In this document: positions 1 to 11,869 of the stretch, piece after piece | Layout of the letters: each line of letters starts with the position of its first letter | How positions within the stretch are numbered: the stretch's first letter is position 1 | DNA from: Kingdonia uniflora | Taxonomy: Eukaryota > Streptophyta > Magnoliopsida > Ranunculales > Circaeasteraceae | DNA length: 64,000 nt | Reading direction: 5' to 3' | Assembly: GCA_014058105.1 (NCBI GenBank) | Contig: JACGCM010000669.1 | Location: forward strand, 1,798,001 to 1,862,000 | Notes under the pieces: generated by a model | Told to the model about the DNA's origin: nothing | The model's database searches: none | The model's input: only the letters and a program-made list of their open reading frames with translations | Position numbers and translations under genes: made by a program

Positions 1-497
1 CGAGAGAAACGAGCGAATAAACAAAGTCTTTTGAAGGATGAAGATATCGAGGAAGAAACATAAGAAAATGGATACGCTGCTCAAAGGACCTTCGAATACA
101 GCTGGACCTTCGAAGAGGAGAAAAAAGGTTGCTCCTCTTAAAGCGGTAGCTGAGATGGATTACAACAACTTGACGAGGCCAAAGTTAACTTAGGTGCCGA
201 GTACTCATCGTAGGGTTGCAGTGGCGGCGACCAACGCTCGAGCTCCCAATAGGAGTGCAACTAGCGTAAATGGGTAAGGGAAAAAACATTGGTGATGGGT
301 TGAGTACCTAGGTGATGAGGATGATGCCTCGAAAGAGGTTGCATGATCAGATGGAAAAAGGGTCTAATTCAGCCGAGGCCAGGCAACTTGTGGTTGAAAA
401 GGAGTATGCTGCTCGAGCTACAACTGAGTCAATGATGAACTTGTGTGCCTAGAACCCGGATGATGTAGGGTATCGGGCAGAGATGGTGTGGCGCCAG
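1..497 (+). pseudogene. Element A antisense accessory gene, middle exon (broken)
   Basis: The conceptual translation resembles the basic, Lys/Arg-rich region of the same gene in E (57,640-57,900) and C (minus, 32,213-32,563), followed by a segment starting around 'DQMEKGSNSAEA' that begins the coiled-coil part. Several in-frame stops are present, for example near 191 and 278. The first bases lie at the window edge, so the upstream exons are not visible. The exon ends at a CAG/GTATAT donor. Function unknown; probably an accessory protein of the retroelement. It lies opposite in strand to gag-pol of the same element. Confidence 0.6.
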
Positions 498-605
498 GTA
501 TATATTATTACTGACCAGGAAATGTATTTAATTTGGTAAACTTACTAAATGGGTAAAGTATTTGCTATTGTTTAGATAAATGCTTAGCTGATTTCTTTTA
601 AGAAG
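498..605 (+). other. Intron of the accessory gene in element A
   Basis: The stretch starts GTATAT directly after GCGCCAG and ends ...AGAAG before GTTCAG. Element D has a matching intron (49,461-49,567) flanked by the same GGCGCCAG and a similar downstream exon, and C has one at 31,935-32,027 on the minus strand. The acceptor is weaker in A (AAG rather than CAG). Confidence 0.55.
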
Positions 606-1101
606 GTTCAGAAAGCGTCTAGTGGGAGGTTAAAAGAGTCAGTTGATGGAGAGGAGCTCACAAATGGAACCATCATGTCATTGAACACCTGAGTCGCTGA
701 ACTAGAGCAGAAGATGTATCCAGCTCAAGCTGATTCGGCTAAGGGAAACCTGGCTGTGATCGAGAGGTGTGCCTTTGACTAAGGTAGCTGGGTTGGAGGT
801 GAAGCTGAGAGAAAATCATACGCGGTTCCAGACAGACTTTGACCAAGAGTACAGTGTGACTTCATCTTTGATGTAATTCATAGATGATGTGGGTTCCGAT
901 CCAAACACCTTCGAACGCTACCCTTCAGAAGAGCTTCCCAGTCTGGGTGTCGAGGGTGTAGTAGAACCTGAGGGTATTGAACCAATTCCTATTGTCAGGG
1001 TGGCCAGTATGGAGAACGAGGAAGTCGCGCCTGTTTGGGAGACTCTTGGTACCGCCGGAATTCTTGTTCCTGAGGAGGGCCAAGGTAATCCCTTTGTGTA
1101 A
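606..1101 (+). pseudogene. Element A antisense accessory gene, terminal coiled-coil exon
   Basis: The exon encodes a charged segment (similar to D 49,568-49,910) and then an acidic C-terminus rich in Pro, Glu and Val. An open frame runs 889-1,101 and ends GNPFV-stop, which parallels the GNPL-stop end of the D copy near 50,070. Stops occur upstream, for example around 690 and 780. The C homologue (minus 31,350-31,682) has the same plan: coiled coil, a 'LDTLELYP'-type motif, then an acidic tail. Here the matching motif is 'PNTFERYP'. Function unknown. Confidence 0.55.
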
Positions 1102-1261
1102 GCTATTATGAGTATGTAAAAAACTTGGTTAAGATGGTTTATGTGGGTAAGGTGTCGTAAGAAACTTTTTTTTTTTGTAATGGTAGTGTAAACAATGTTT
1201 TGTTATTTTGCTTGAACTTGTTGGTGTATGTTAATATTCTATTTAACCGAATGGTGGAACT

Positions 1262-3085
1262 AATTAGAGTTTCGAGGTTTGCCCAAATCAAGGAGCTCGT
1301 AATTGAGCTTCAAGGCTACCCCCTGGTATTTCTATATGTGGGTTCGATCCTGAAAGAAGCATGACGTGATCGGCGGCGATGTCGTCCCCGAGTATTTAGC
1401 CTTTTGACTATTCATACCACTCGGGTTTGCTAAAATTAGAACTTTAAAGAACTTCGAGGTCACCCCCATGTATCAGTTAGGTCGAAGGGTTGACTGGATA
1501 CTTAGGTTTGCCCAAATTAAGGAGTTCATTGAGCTTCGAGGTCATTCCTGGGTATTTTTATCTGCGGGTTCGATCCTGAACGAAGCAAGATGTGGCCGGC
1601 CTCGATATCGCCCTTGAGTGTTTAGTCATTTAGCTATTCATACTACTCAAGTTTGCCTGAATTAAAACTTTGAAAAACTTTGTGGTTGCCCCAAAGTATC
1701 AATCGGGTCGAAGGGTTGACTATATACTTAGGTTTACCCAAATCAAGAAGTTCATTGAGCTTCGAGGTCATCCCCGGGTATTTCTATCCGTGGGATCGAT
1801 CTTGATTGAAGCAAGACATGGTCGGCCCCGATGTCGCCCCCGAGTGTTTAGTCTATCTACTATTCATGCTACTCAGGTTTGCCCGAATCAAAACTTTAAA
1901 AAACTTCGAAGTTACCCCCAAGTATCAGTCGAGTCGAAGGGTTGAATGGATACTTAGGTTTGCCCAAATTAAAAAGTTCATTGAGCTTCAAGGTCATCCC
2001 TGGGTATTTCCATTCGTGGGTTTGATCTTGAACGAAGTAAGAGGTGGTCGGCCCCAAGTGTTTAGTCTTTTGACTATTCATGCCACTCGATTTTTCCCTA
2101 ATCGGAACTTTGAAAATCTTTGAGGTCGCCCCCAAGTATCGGTCGGGTTAATGGGCTGACTAGATACTTAGGTTTACCTAAATCAAGAAGTTCATTAAGC
2201 TTCGAGGTTGTCCCTGGGTTTAAACCTAAGCGAGGCAAGACATGGTCGACCCCGATGTTACCCCCTAGTGTTTAGTTTTTGACTATTTGACTATTCAAGC
2301 TACTCAGGTTTGCCCAAATTGGAACTTTGAAAAACTTTGAGGTCACCTCGAAGTATAAGTCGGGTTGAATGGTTAACTGGGTAATTAGGTTTGCCCAAAT
2401 CAAGAAGTTCATTAAGCTTCAAGGTCATCCCCGTGTATTTTTATCTGGGGGTTCAATCCTGAACGAAGCAAGACATGTTCAGCCCTGATACTGCCCATAA
2501 GTGTTTAGTCTTTTCACTATTCATGCCACTCGGGTTTACCTAAATCGAAACTTTAAAACACTTCGGGTCAAAGGGTTGACTGGATACTTAGTTTTGCCCA
2601 AATCAAGATGTGCATTGAGCTTCGAGGTCATCCCCGGATATTTATTTCTATCCGTGGGTTTGATCCTGAAGGAAGCAAGACATGGTCGGCCTCAATGTTG
2701 CCCCCAGTGTTTAGTCTTTTGACTATTCAAGCCACTCATATTTGCCCAAATCAGAACTTTGAAAAACTTTGAGGTCGCCCCAAAGTATCAGTTGGGTCGA
2801 ATGGTCTAATGGATAATTAGGTTTGCCCAAATCAAGAAGTTCCTTGAGCTTGAAGGTTATCCCTGGGTATTTCTATCCGCAGGTTCGATCCTGAATAAAG
2901 CAAGACATGGTCGGCCCCGATGTCGCCCCCGAGTGTTCAGTCTTTCGAATAATCATGCCACTCGGGTTTGCCCAAATCAAAACTTTGAAAAACTTTGAGG
3001 TCGCCCCCAATTATTAGTCGGGTCAAAGGGTTGACTGAATACTTAGGTTTGCCCAAATCAGGAAGTTTATTGAGCTATGATACAA
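1262..3085 (-). repeat. Tandem array of ~225-bp units, about 8 copies
   Basis: The anchor CTTAGGTTTGCCCAAATC recurs near 1,501, 1,729, 1,951, 2,168, 2,390, 2,587, 2,815 and 3,047, giving spacings of about 228, 222, 217, 222, 197, 228 and 232 bp. Within each unit a motif like AGGTCGCCCCCAAGTAT recurs about three times in variant form, so the unit is itself built from ~75-bp subrepeats. The array separates the end of IN from the convergent accessory gene. Short open frames across it are by-products of the repeat. D carries about four copies of the same unit. Confidence 0.9.
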
Positions 3086-3179
3086 TACGAAAGGTTGAAT
3101 AAATTTATTTATTAATTAAATGGTAGTTACAGTGGTGGTTACAGCAATGGTGAGGGATAGTGGCCACGACCTGTTATAT

Positions 3180-4600
3180 AATACTAATTACATTATATTC
3201 CATGGGTTGGGTAGGGGTTCCTCATCTTCAGTTATAAAGTAAGAGAATCCTCTATCTGTTTTTTCATACATAACGTATGGTCCTTTAAATGATTCGGCTA
3301 GCTTGCCGGTATTGCATGGTTTTAAGGAGGGGGTGACTCGACGAATGACCAAGTTACCTATGTTAAAACTTTGTTGTCGAACCCTCTTGTTGTATGACTT
3401 CTCGAGAGAGATCTGGTAACGCCCGAGGTTAGCTAGGGCTTAATCTCAGGTTTCATCAATCCATAACATGTTGTATCCGAGTTTAAACTCATTGTCTTCA
3501 TCTAGGAGGTCGGGGTCGCATGTTGGGATCTTGAACTGAGTTGGTAAGACTACTTCGGTGCCATAGGCCAATAGGAAAGGAGTATAGCTCGTCGCTTTTT
3601 GTGGTATGGTACGATAAGCCCATAATACATGTCGTAGGTCTTGAACCTATCACCCCTTCTTCTCGTTAACGCGTTTCTTAAGACCATAAAATATAGTTTT
3701 ATTGATGGCTTCGACTTGTCCATTTCCTTGCGGGTAATACAATGTGGATTGAGAGAGGACGATGTTGTATTTTATGAGGAATGTTCGAACCTTGTTCCCG
3801 GCGAACTGTGGTCCATTATTGTATCGAATCATATGTGGTCAGCCAAAATGTGTAATAATATTTTCCCCAAAGAATTTGGTGATCTCTTCTTATCTAGTTT
3901 GACATAATGGTACGGCTTCAACCCATTTAGTAAAATAATTTATGGTGACTAGGATGTGTTCTATGCTTTTTGAAGCTTTAGGGAAGGGGCCCACCAAATG
4001 GATGGCCCACCTTTTAAAGTGCCAAGATACTTGGCTCTAGTAGAGGTCTTCTGAGGGTCTTTGGATGTTGTGGGCATGACATTGGCATTTGTCGCAGTGC
4101 TTCGCATATTCTTTGGCCTGCTTCTTCATGATCGACCAAAATAAACCTTGTACTATTGCACGTAAAGCCATAGATCGGCCGACGGCATGGGATCTGCAAT
4201 TTCCATCATTTAGCTTAGTAATGATAGTAGTAGCTTCTTGCTGAGATATGTTTTTGAGGTATACTCCATTTGGTGATTTGCAGTGTAAACTGCCTTTGAA
4301 AATAGTGTACCTTCAACAATTTTCCAATAAGGACTATTTTGCTTTCTGGTCCTTGGGTAATGTGGAATGGTTGAAGTAGGTGAGGAAGGGTGTACGCCAA
4401 TCTTTGGGTTCGAGACTCTCGCCCCCAATATTGATTGTATTAATTTCCATCTGGTTGATACTTGGACGTTCGAGTACTTCGATACTGAGTTTTTGCGGTT
4501 CAGACTGTCCGAGCATTGCAGCAATGTAAGCGATGGCATCGGCGTACCTATTTTTGCCTCGAGGGTAATGTGTGATAGATGACTTTTCTGGGAAATGATT
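3180..4600 (-). pseudogene. Element A integrase domain (inactive)
   Basis: On the minus strand an H2C2 zinc-binding module (His pair, then CDKC) is followed by the core and a C-terminal part with 'YNKRV' and 'KLAESFKGPY'. Two of the three catalytic acidic residues are changed: the first Asp position reads His in 'WAIHLVGPF', the second reads Asn in 'YNNGPQF'; the Glu in 'GQVEAINK' remains. Together with stops this indicates a non-functional integrase. In the family it inserts element cDNA into the genome. Confidence 0.85.
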
Positions 4601-4609
4601 CATGCGACC

Positions 4610-5340
4610 GTTCTCCTGGTTTTTGCTGGTATACTATCTTTAGATGTGCAGTGAGTCGGTGAAGATGGCTAGTTGAGGGACTCTAAGCTTAAGGGCTAGA
4701 TCGTGACCATGTATCAAAGCTTCATATTCGGCCTCATTCTTGGTACACTCAAAGTTTAGTTTGAGTGCCTTTTCGATGTGTTCATTTGACGGTGTGACCA
4801 GTACGATACCTATCCCAAAACCGTTTGGACCTGCAGACCCATCTATGAAGAGACTCCATCTAATGATAGGGTTCCAGGGGTCGTTATGTTCTGGATGTTC
4901 TTTGGGTAGCTTGTTTTCGCGTTCTTCCCAATCTGAGACTTCGACTGGAAGCCGGCCAAGAAATCGATGACTGCCTGACCTTTTTGGGATACCTATTTCT
5001 TAAAAATGTTATCATGTTCACCAAGGTAGATGAACCATTGCTATACCCATCTGGATTTATCTTTCTTGGCAAGAACTTCTCGAAGGGGGTAGCTAGTGAT
5101 TGCACGTATATGGTATGCTTGGAAGTAGGGTATGAGATTTTGAGAAGTATAGACGAGGGTAAGGAGAAGTCTTTTAAGTTTGGTATATCGTGTTTCGGCT
5201 GGTATTAGAGTTTTGCTGATGAAATATACAGTTTTTTTGATGCCTGGTTCTGTTCGAATAAGATCTGAGTTGATAGATTCGTCGGTAACTGCTAGATAGT
5301 GGGAACGAATTTTACCTTCGATCAGGGTACTCATGACGGG
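4610..5340 (-). pseudogene. Element A RNase H region
   Basis: The upstream half (5,334-5,041) resembles the RT-connected RNase H segment ('KKTVYFISKTLIPAETRY', 'PYFQAY', 'SYPLREVL'). The downstream half (about 4,980-4,620) resembles an RNase HI fold beginning with 'FIDGSAGPNGFGIGIVL' and continuing 'ECTKNEAEYEALIHG', which holds an Asp and a Glu of the catalytic set. The two-part arrangement is usual in Tat-type elements. Frame breaks separate the pieces. Confidence 0.8.
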
Positions 5341-5559
5341 TGGTCGGCCAAGGTATGTTTGAGCTCGATGAATCAGTTAAAGGTTACTATTTTTCCTACG
5401 ACCTTTTGAACGTCTCTCTTTGTTTGAAGAGAAGGCATATCGAAAAGGGCTCGAATTTGGGTGGGGTCGATTTCAATACCTCGTTAACTAATGAGGTGGC
5501 CAAGGAATTTTTCAGCGGAGACACCGAACTGGTATTTGTCTGGGTTTAATTTCATTTGG

Positions 5560-6200
5560 TTTGACTAAAGGATGGAGAAAACTTTGGTCAGGTCTTGTAT
5601 ATGGGTATTTTTTTCTGAGGCTCTTGCAAAGTATGTCATCGATGTAAACTTTGATTGACTTGCCAAGCAAGAGTTTTAACAATATAATAACAATGCGCTA
5701 GTGAGTTCCACCCGAGTTTTTGATCCCGAAGGGTATTACGTTGAAACAGTAGAGCCCTTGTTCAGTAATAAAAAAAGTTTTAAGTTGATCTTCAAGAATT
5801 AGGGGTTCCTGATTATAACTAGAGGCCGAATCCATCATTGAGAGGCATTCGTGGCCAGCCATGGCATCGAGGAGTACTTAGATGATAGGGAGAGGGAAGC
5901 TATCTTTTGGTCTAAATTTGTTAAGATCAGTGAAATCGACACAAATTTGAATCTTACCATTCTTTTTGGGTACGACGATGATGTATGAGATCCAATCAGT
6001 GTATTTGACCTCGCGTATGAATCCTGCGGCTAAAAGATTTTTGACCTCGAGGTTGACTGCTTCTCGAATCCTCGGGGCTAGGGTACATTTTAATTGTTTG
6101 GCCACCGTGTACTTGGGCATATGACCATGGCGGTAGCTGGTGAGGGTAGGGTCGACTCCTGGCATATCGTGGAATGTCCAGGCGAAGTCATCTTTTTTGG
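5560..6200 (-). pseudogene. Element A reverse transcriptase
   Basis: Minus-strand translation shows 'GFIREVKYTDWISYIIVVPK', 'KIQICVDFTDLNK' and 'DSFPLPII', then after a stop 'MAGHECLSMMDSASSYNQ', 'LYCFNVIPFGIKNSG' and the active-site motif YIDD at 5,635-5,646. The catalytic Asp pair is kept, but a stop follows 'PLPII' and another falls before the palm. It copies element RNA into DNA in intact relatives. Confidence 0.88.
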
Positions 6201-6540
6201 ATTAAAAGAAAATGGTAATGTGAATTTTTCTGTCAGCTGACAAGGAGCTGCCGATAAATGTTCCTCGGCCAAGACCATCAAGTTCGATATACACTGCTGG
6301 TTCGATGGGTGGTGGGTTGGTGTATGGGATCGACGGGTTGGGGAGGGAGAGTTGCTGTGATTGTTATGGTTTGACCAGTTTCCACATAAGATCAATTTTT
6401 GGATGATCGCAGGATCAGCCTAATCTTTGGGATCCTTTCATGTCCCAGGTGCCACATGGGTTGGTAAAACGCATAACTTGGTGATAGGTCAAAGGCATGG
6501 CCTTCATAGCGTGGGGCCAGTTACGGCCCAAAATACTGAG

Positions 6541-7107
6541 TTATTCTAATTTTTTGTCGATGACAAAGAAGCTGGTTTGTAAGACCATTGGGCCCGCAGA
6601 GACGGAGAGCCTGTTGAAGCCTTTTAGTTCAACATTGGCTAGGGTGATTAGATTAATCTTTTGAATAACCTTGACTGCTTGATGGAAAAGTACATCGACA
6701 ACATATCCGGTGTCGAAGAGCATTGTGTAGAGGACCAGGTGTTCAGCCTTGACCATGATGACTAAGGGGTCAAAATGAGGAAAATAAACATGAGAGATGT
6801 CATAATTGATGAAGGATATTCCTTCAGGTCGAGTATGACGACTTGATTCGGGTAGGAGGACTAGGAGTTTTTGCTGGTAAGTAAGTTGGCAACATTCTTC
6901 GACCCGCTTTTGTTTGCTTCGGGTGTGACCGCTATCGATATTGTTGACTTTGATTATATGGGCTTGGAAGATGTATACTTTATCGGGTCCTATATTCGGG
7001 GTGGCCTGAGGCTTGAGGTACGACCGTTCAAGGTAACTGGAAAGATCGACAATGTACTGGTACAGATACCCTACTTTGAGTATCATCTCTAGTGAACGTT
7101 GTAACAC
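6541..7107 (-). pseudogene. Element A aspartic protease region
   Basis: A 188-codon open stretch contains the retropepsin-like motif 'MLFDTGYVVDVLF' (active-site DTG kept, the following Ser replaced by Tyr) and the downstream 'NVELKGFN' and 'LQTSFFVIDKK' segments shared with C and D. The N-terminal part, with 'ECCQLTYQQK', links gag to the protease. The family cuts the Gag-Pol polyprotein. Ending before the 'LGRDWLH'-like segment indicates a frame break. Confidence 0.8.
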
Positions 7108-7149
7108 ATAACACTTGTTAGTAGGATGGCAGTTACACTTGTGGTTTCG

Positions 7150-8643
7150 GCAATATAGTTCATCCTTCTTGACTTTGACGGGGTAAAGGGTTCGCCAAAT
7201 AAGGTCAGCCTGGATGATTGGTTATATGGTACTAATGGGGACAATAAATTTGGGTAGGACTGGTATGGGTCGCTTCATGCGAGGCTGGGTAGATTGGTTG
7301 CAAAAGTTGTCACGTTTTTAGTTGTCGGTCCCGCTGTAGACAGGAACGACCATGGTTGTGTTTGGTTGTTGTGGCTTATTGTGGTTGTTGGTGGCGGTTT
7401 GTCCCTGGCGATTAGTTTCGTGGAGACCCTCGAGGTCTATGTATCCATTTACTTTGGACAGTATCTCTTCGACGGTTTGGGGCTTTTGGAGGATAATTTA
7501 TTCTTTGACGTGGCTATGGTCAAGTAAGGTATTTAAGTAGGCTAATACGGTGTTCGCGCAATCGAGGTTCTCGACTTTGCGCGATTCATCGAGAAAACAT
7601 TGGTAAAGTTCTTGAGTATTTCAGCAGGTGTCTTACAAAAGTTGAAGAGGGCATCTACTCAGACTTTGCGGTCTTTGTTACAGACAAAATGAGAGATAAA
7701 TAAATTGGATAGTTGTTCGAAGCTTGGAATGGATCCATTGGGTTGGTTGTGGTACCACTTGAGGGGGCAATCGGTAAGGCTGGTAGGGAACATTCGGCAA
7801 AGGATTTGATCGGCAGAGGAGTGAAGGCTTAAAGCATTTTGAAACTGGAGAACATGGGATTGAGGGTCAGTGTTTCGATATTTGCTAATTTTTTGGGTAT
7901 GGAAGTTTGAAGGCACATCGATAACAAGGAGCTTCGGGAAGATGGGATTACTAAGGCGACTCCGAGAGTTCAGAGTGGGGCTGGCACTGATGTGGATGAC
8001 AGCGTAGATTTTTTGGTTGAGCTCCGGTTGGGTGAGATAGGCTGGTCGAGGGAAAAAATGTAGAGGTTACAGGCTGGGAGTATGCTCAGTACTATGCTTT
8101 CCTAGGCGTTCCCTGGCAAGACACCTTGGGGGATGTCGAGAACTTCAGAGAGTAGAATCGGATGAGTCCTCTGAAATAGGGATGCCGAGGTGTATCAAAC
8201 CTTCAGGTATGTTAGTGGAGGCACCTTTAACACCAAGGTAGACTGATGGTACCTCACTACAGATGTGGGGGCCCAGGAGCGCACGGGCGGATATACACGA
8301 GGGTACAGGGTCTCAGGAATGTACATGGGTATCCTAGGTTTGTACCTGTCATAGTTCTTGAACTGTGTAGCATAGCTCATCGAGAGCTCAGTGTTGTCTG
8401 TTATTTTCTTTCAAACGGCGTTGCCGTTCAGCTTCGAGCTCCTGATGATGGTCTTCGCGTTCGATGCGATGTTGGTTGGTGTGACACTTCTCTGCCTGAG
8501 CAAACTATTGGCTTATGGGGGGAAACTGAGTGGCAATACCGTCGGCTGGGGTGCCAATAATCGTTGCGGTGGAACGGAGGGTGGGGGTCATTGAATATGG
8601 GTAGAGGGAGAATAAAAAAGGGATTGAGAACGGTGGGTTTCAC
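7150..8643 (-). pseudogene. Element A gag (broken)
   Basis: The best part lies at 7,916-7,659: 'KYRNTDPQSHVLQFQNALSL', 'ILCRMFPTSLTDCPLKWYH' and 'PSFEQLSNLFISHF', the core of the plant retrotransposon Gag fold also seen in C and D. An N-terminal fragment lies at 8,643-8,428 and a linker at 8,380-8,195. Stops and shifts separate the pieces. Gag builds the virus-like particle in which reverse transcription occurs. Confidence 0.75.
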
Positions 8644-8720
8644 ACAGACGACGCCTAATATAGTGCGTAATCTCGTAGAGGGGAGTTCACGTTCTTACAC
8701 TCGGGGATTAAGCTCGTTAT
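8640..8720. other. Head-to-head junction of elements A and B
   Basis: Minus-strand gag of A begins just left and plus-strand gag of B just right. Sequence at 8,641-8,660 (CACACAGACGACGCC) matches the primer-site side of D (61,665-61,690), but no LTR of either family follows. Homology with the gag leader of B' starts near 8,700-8,720. Both 5' LTRs are therefore missing at one breakpoint. Confidence 0.65.
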
Positions 8721-10110
8721 ATGGTGATACCAAAACTGAGAAATGTAATGAGCTCGAACGTTAGTTAACTCTTGACCGAGAGCTCCGCAACAAAGAGCTC
8801 GAAGCTGAGCAACAAGCTTATTTAACAGCCTTTAAACGACATGAAGAACAGATAATAACAATGCAGACTGCTTTACAAGCTTTACAAGATACTCAGCAGG
8901 CTCCCCAAACTAGAGTTCGTGATTAAGTGTCAAAGAACTCCCGAGTTTCTGCACGAGAATGGCTAAGACCTCGAGGAGCCACCAGCGAAGCAATTTTCTG
9001 AATATTCAGCACAAACCTCAACCATCCATTCATTTGGGTGGTAAAATTCAATCTAATTTCAACAGAGGTCTTTGAGTTTCCAAGCATAAAGAGGAAGAAT
9101 AGTGACCTTAGCCTCAAATTTTAGCACTGGATCGTTTGAGTGAAAGCACTGATACTTATAATCCTCCACCACCTCATAAAATCACTCAGGCCACACGTCA
9201 ATACGTCACTCAAGAGCATATGGATCTGCAAATCAAGGAATTGTTTGAAGCATAAGTTCACGGTAATACAGACGATCTTACTAAGATACAAGGTAGTTCG
9301 ATTACCAAAGAGCTATTTGATATGGAAGTGCCGAAAGGTTTCCATACTTCGAAGAAACTTAAATATAATGACACCGATCCAAAGGAGCATATTCAACAAT
9401 ACTGTGATTCATTGGGATTATACTCCAATCTCAACCACATTCTCTGTCGTCTATTCACAATAAGTCTACTAGGAGAACCACTCTGGCGGTTCCATTCTCT
9501 ACCTGAAGATTCCATCTTTACCTTTGATCAACTACAGAAACAATTCATCAAGACGTATGCTCACAACAAAAACAAGGAGGAAAATTTATATTTTCTTATT
9601 AGTCTTAAACAGTCACAAGGGGAGAAGCTCGAGGTCTTTGCAAAGAAGTTTTGGGAGCTCGCGCGTAAAGTAGATCATTTTGATCATAAAATAGTTCTTA
9701 CTGCTTTTACTAGCGCGCTTCAGCTTGACTGCAAGGCTAAAGAACATCTCTTCTTAAACAAACCTGCAACCTTGAAGGATTTGATCACTAAAGTCAATAG
9801 GTACGTTGATCTGGAAAGGATGATGTCTGAAAGGCATAAATCTACTAAATCCGCCCTAACCACTAAAGGTCCAACTATAGAATGAAACAATAATCCGAAG
9901 GTGGATCAGGGTTATCAAAAGCACTCTAAGGCCAATACTGGCAAACCTTAAAAAGTCAGTACATTACCGAAACCGGTTCTCCCCAAGATGAATGTCTGAA
10001 TCTCCACAATTTTTTGAATTCTATCAAAGAATAAGCTATACCGTCTATCTTAACCATTGGAACCAATCGAAGGTCGCCCGTACTGTATGCATTGCAAGGT
10101 AAATCATCAT
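8700..10110 (+). pseudogene. Element B gag (broken)
   Basis: An open stretch at 9,322-9,885 (187 codons) carries the Gag core: 'GFHTSKKLKYNDTDPKEHI', 'LCRLFTISLLGEPLWRFH', 'FDQLQKQFIKTY' and 'DCKAKEHLFLNKPATLKDLI'. The N-terminal part at 8,700-9,320 is rich in charged residues and contains stops. A zinc-knuckle-like 'YCMHCKVNHHA' is encoded near 10,078-10,115. It aligns throughout with B' gag (20,560-22,070). Confidence 0.8.
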
Positions 10111-10139
10111 GCATCACAAGGTTCAAGACACAGATCGAT

Positions 10140-10830
10140 GTAGTCCAGGTTAAAGATCAAGCTGAAGAGAAACATTTGTACCATGTGTACCACAACAACA
10201 TGATCATGATTCATCAGATCAATAACTCTTACAGATTCAGGCGCAGGAGATTATCAGAATGTTACAATCTCACACCTCAAGATAAAGAAGCCAAGCTTCT
10301 ACCTGAGTCAAGCAATCGTCGGCTTGGGATTTTATTCGAAGATTACAAAATTTGTCACGTCAAATTTCTACATGATGATGCATTAGTCATAATACTCAAG
10401 ATGAAGAAGTTTGCCATGCATACAATGATGGTCGATATAGGAAACGGTATTGAGATTCTCTTTTAATACATAATCGACCAGATGGGATTGGCCGATCAAA
10501 TCATTCTGAGCGATACTGATATCAGTAGATTTAATGGTTCCAAGGAAGAGCTTGGAGGCAAGATCATCTTACCTATCACCGTTGGATCAGCCAAAATCGA
10601 CGACGTATTCTAAGTCATCAACGCCAAATCTCGTTATCTCGGGATTATGGGCCGGTGCTGGATTCACAACATGGAAGCGATTGATTCAACTTATCATCAA
10701 GTACTTCGCTTCAAATTCAATGATGGCATCTGTAAAATCAAAGGCAGTCAAAAGCTTTCCAGAACATATGACAACACCATCTCTGCCATTCTAAATACAT
10801 CAAACAGATACGTTGTATAGCAATTACAGA
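10140..10830 (+). pseudogene. Element B protease region (inactive)
   Basis: 'RRRLSECYNLTPQDKEAKLL' precedes the protease, and the active-site motif reads DIG instead of DTG ('MMVDIGNGIEILF'), followed by a stop. Downstream come 'RYLGIMGRCWIHNMEAI' and a 'KIKGSQKLSR' tail. In B' the same site reads DTS. Loss of the Thr/Gly context indicates an inactive enzyme. Confidence 0.78.
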
Positions 10831-11089
10831 AAGCTAGTCACATTGATGATCAGCCCTCAACAGAAGAGCCTACAAAATACATCGACATGGATGGACCTAG
10901 CTAAGGTACTTTTTTTGGTACCAAGCTGGTCTAACACAAAAAAGATGCTCTCATTTACTTCTTACGATTGAATTGAGACATCTTTGGGTAGACTTTCAAA
11001 GAGATGCTCGGGGTCGATCTATCCAAGGCATGTCATCGATTGACCATCAACATCAATGCCACAGCGGCCAAATAGAAGCAGCGACGACT

Positions 11090-11830
11090 TTCACTTCATC
11101 TTCGAGATGAAGTCAGCATTAAGATAGACAAGTTGATCAAAGTGAGGTTCATTCGAGAAGATAAGTATCCAGTTTGGATCTCCAATATCCTCGATGATCC
11201 AAAGAAGAATGGAAATGTCAAAGTTTGTGTAAATTTCACCGATCTAAACAAACACACTCTGAAGGACAGTTTTCCTCTTCCCATTATCCATCAAATTCTT
11301 AATTCCACGGTAGGCCATGAACTTATATCTATGATGGACGCTGCTTCGGTATACAATTAGATTCCTCTCTTGGAAGATGATTAAGAAAATACCACTTTTA
11401 TCACTAAAAGAGGACTTTACTGCTACAAAGTCATGCCTTTCGAACTAAAGATCACAGGTGCAACTTATCAACGATAAATGGCGACTATATTCAAAGTACA
11501 TCTTGGGAAAATTTCTGAAGTCGACATCGATGATCTCCTGTGCAAGAACGTACAGTCAAACGACCATATCATATTCAACATTCTACGATCTTATAGGATA
11601 CGACTCAATCCTGATAAGTGTTAATTCAGAGTGCATTCAGGCCGATTCCTCGACCATCTCATCTGCAAGAAGGGGATTGAGGCTGATACATATCAAATTC
11701 AAGCTTTCCTCAACATGCCATCTCCAAAGATGACGAAGGACGTACAAAATTTGATGGTAAGATCGCCGCAATCAGCCAAATTATTTCTAAATCTTTAAAT
11801 CGCTATCATTAGCTATTCCTATTACTCTGA
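11090..11830 (+). pseudogene. Element B reverse transcriptase (inactive)
   Basis: 'FIREDKYPVWISNIL', 'VKVCVNFTDLNKHTLKDSF' and 'LISMMDAASVYN' lead to an active-site motif reading DIDD (11,522-11,533), where the Tyr of YIDD is changed. Stops occur after 'SVYN', after 'EDD' and in 'ATYQR-stop'. The thumb region around 'LNPDKC' and 'KKGIEADTYQIQ' is still readable across frame changes. Confidence 0.82.
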
Positions 11831-11869
11831 GGTTGTACCAAACGAGGAAAAAGTTAGCCCAATAAAGAA

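Larger units (their letters stand above)
1..8680 (-). mobile_element. Element A: Tat-like Ty3/gypsy retrotransposon, truncated by the window edge
   Basis: Reading down the minus strand the order is gag (8,643-7,150), PR, RT, RNase H, IN (to 3,180), tandem repeats (3,085-1,262), then an accessory gene on the plus strand (1-1,101). The 3' LTR would lie left of base 1. The 5' LTR is missing: homology stops just after the primer-site-like sequence near 8,645-8,660, where element B begins in the opposite orientation. All domains carry stops or substitutions, so this is a dead copy. Its closest relative in the window is D. Confidence 0.85.

Noticed and set aside
1670..2722. Overlapping 70-105-codon open stretches in the A repeats
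   Set aside because: They recur with the 225-bp unit and use different frames in different units; a by-product of the repeat.
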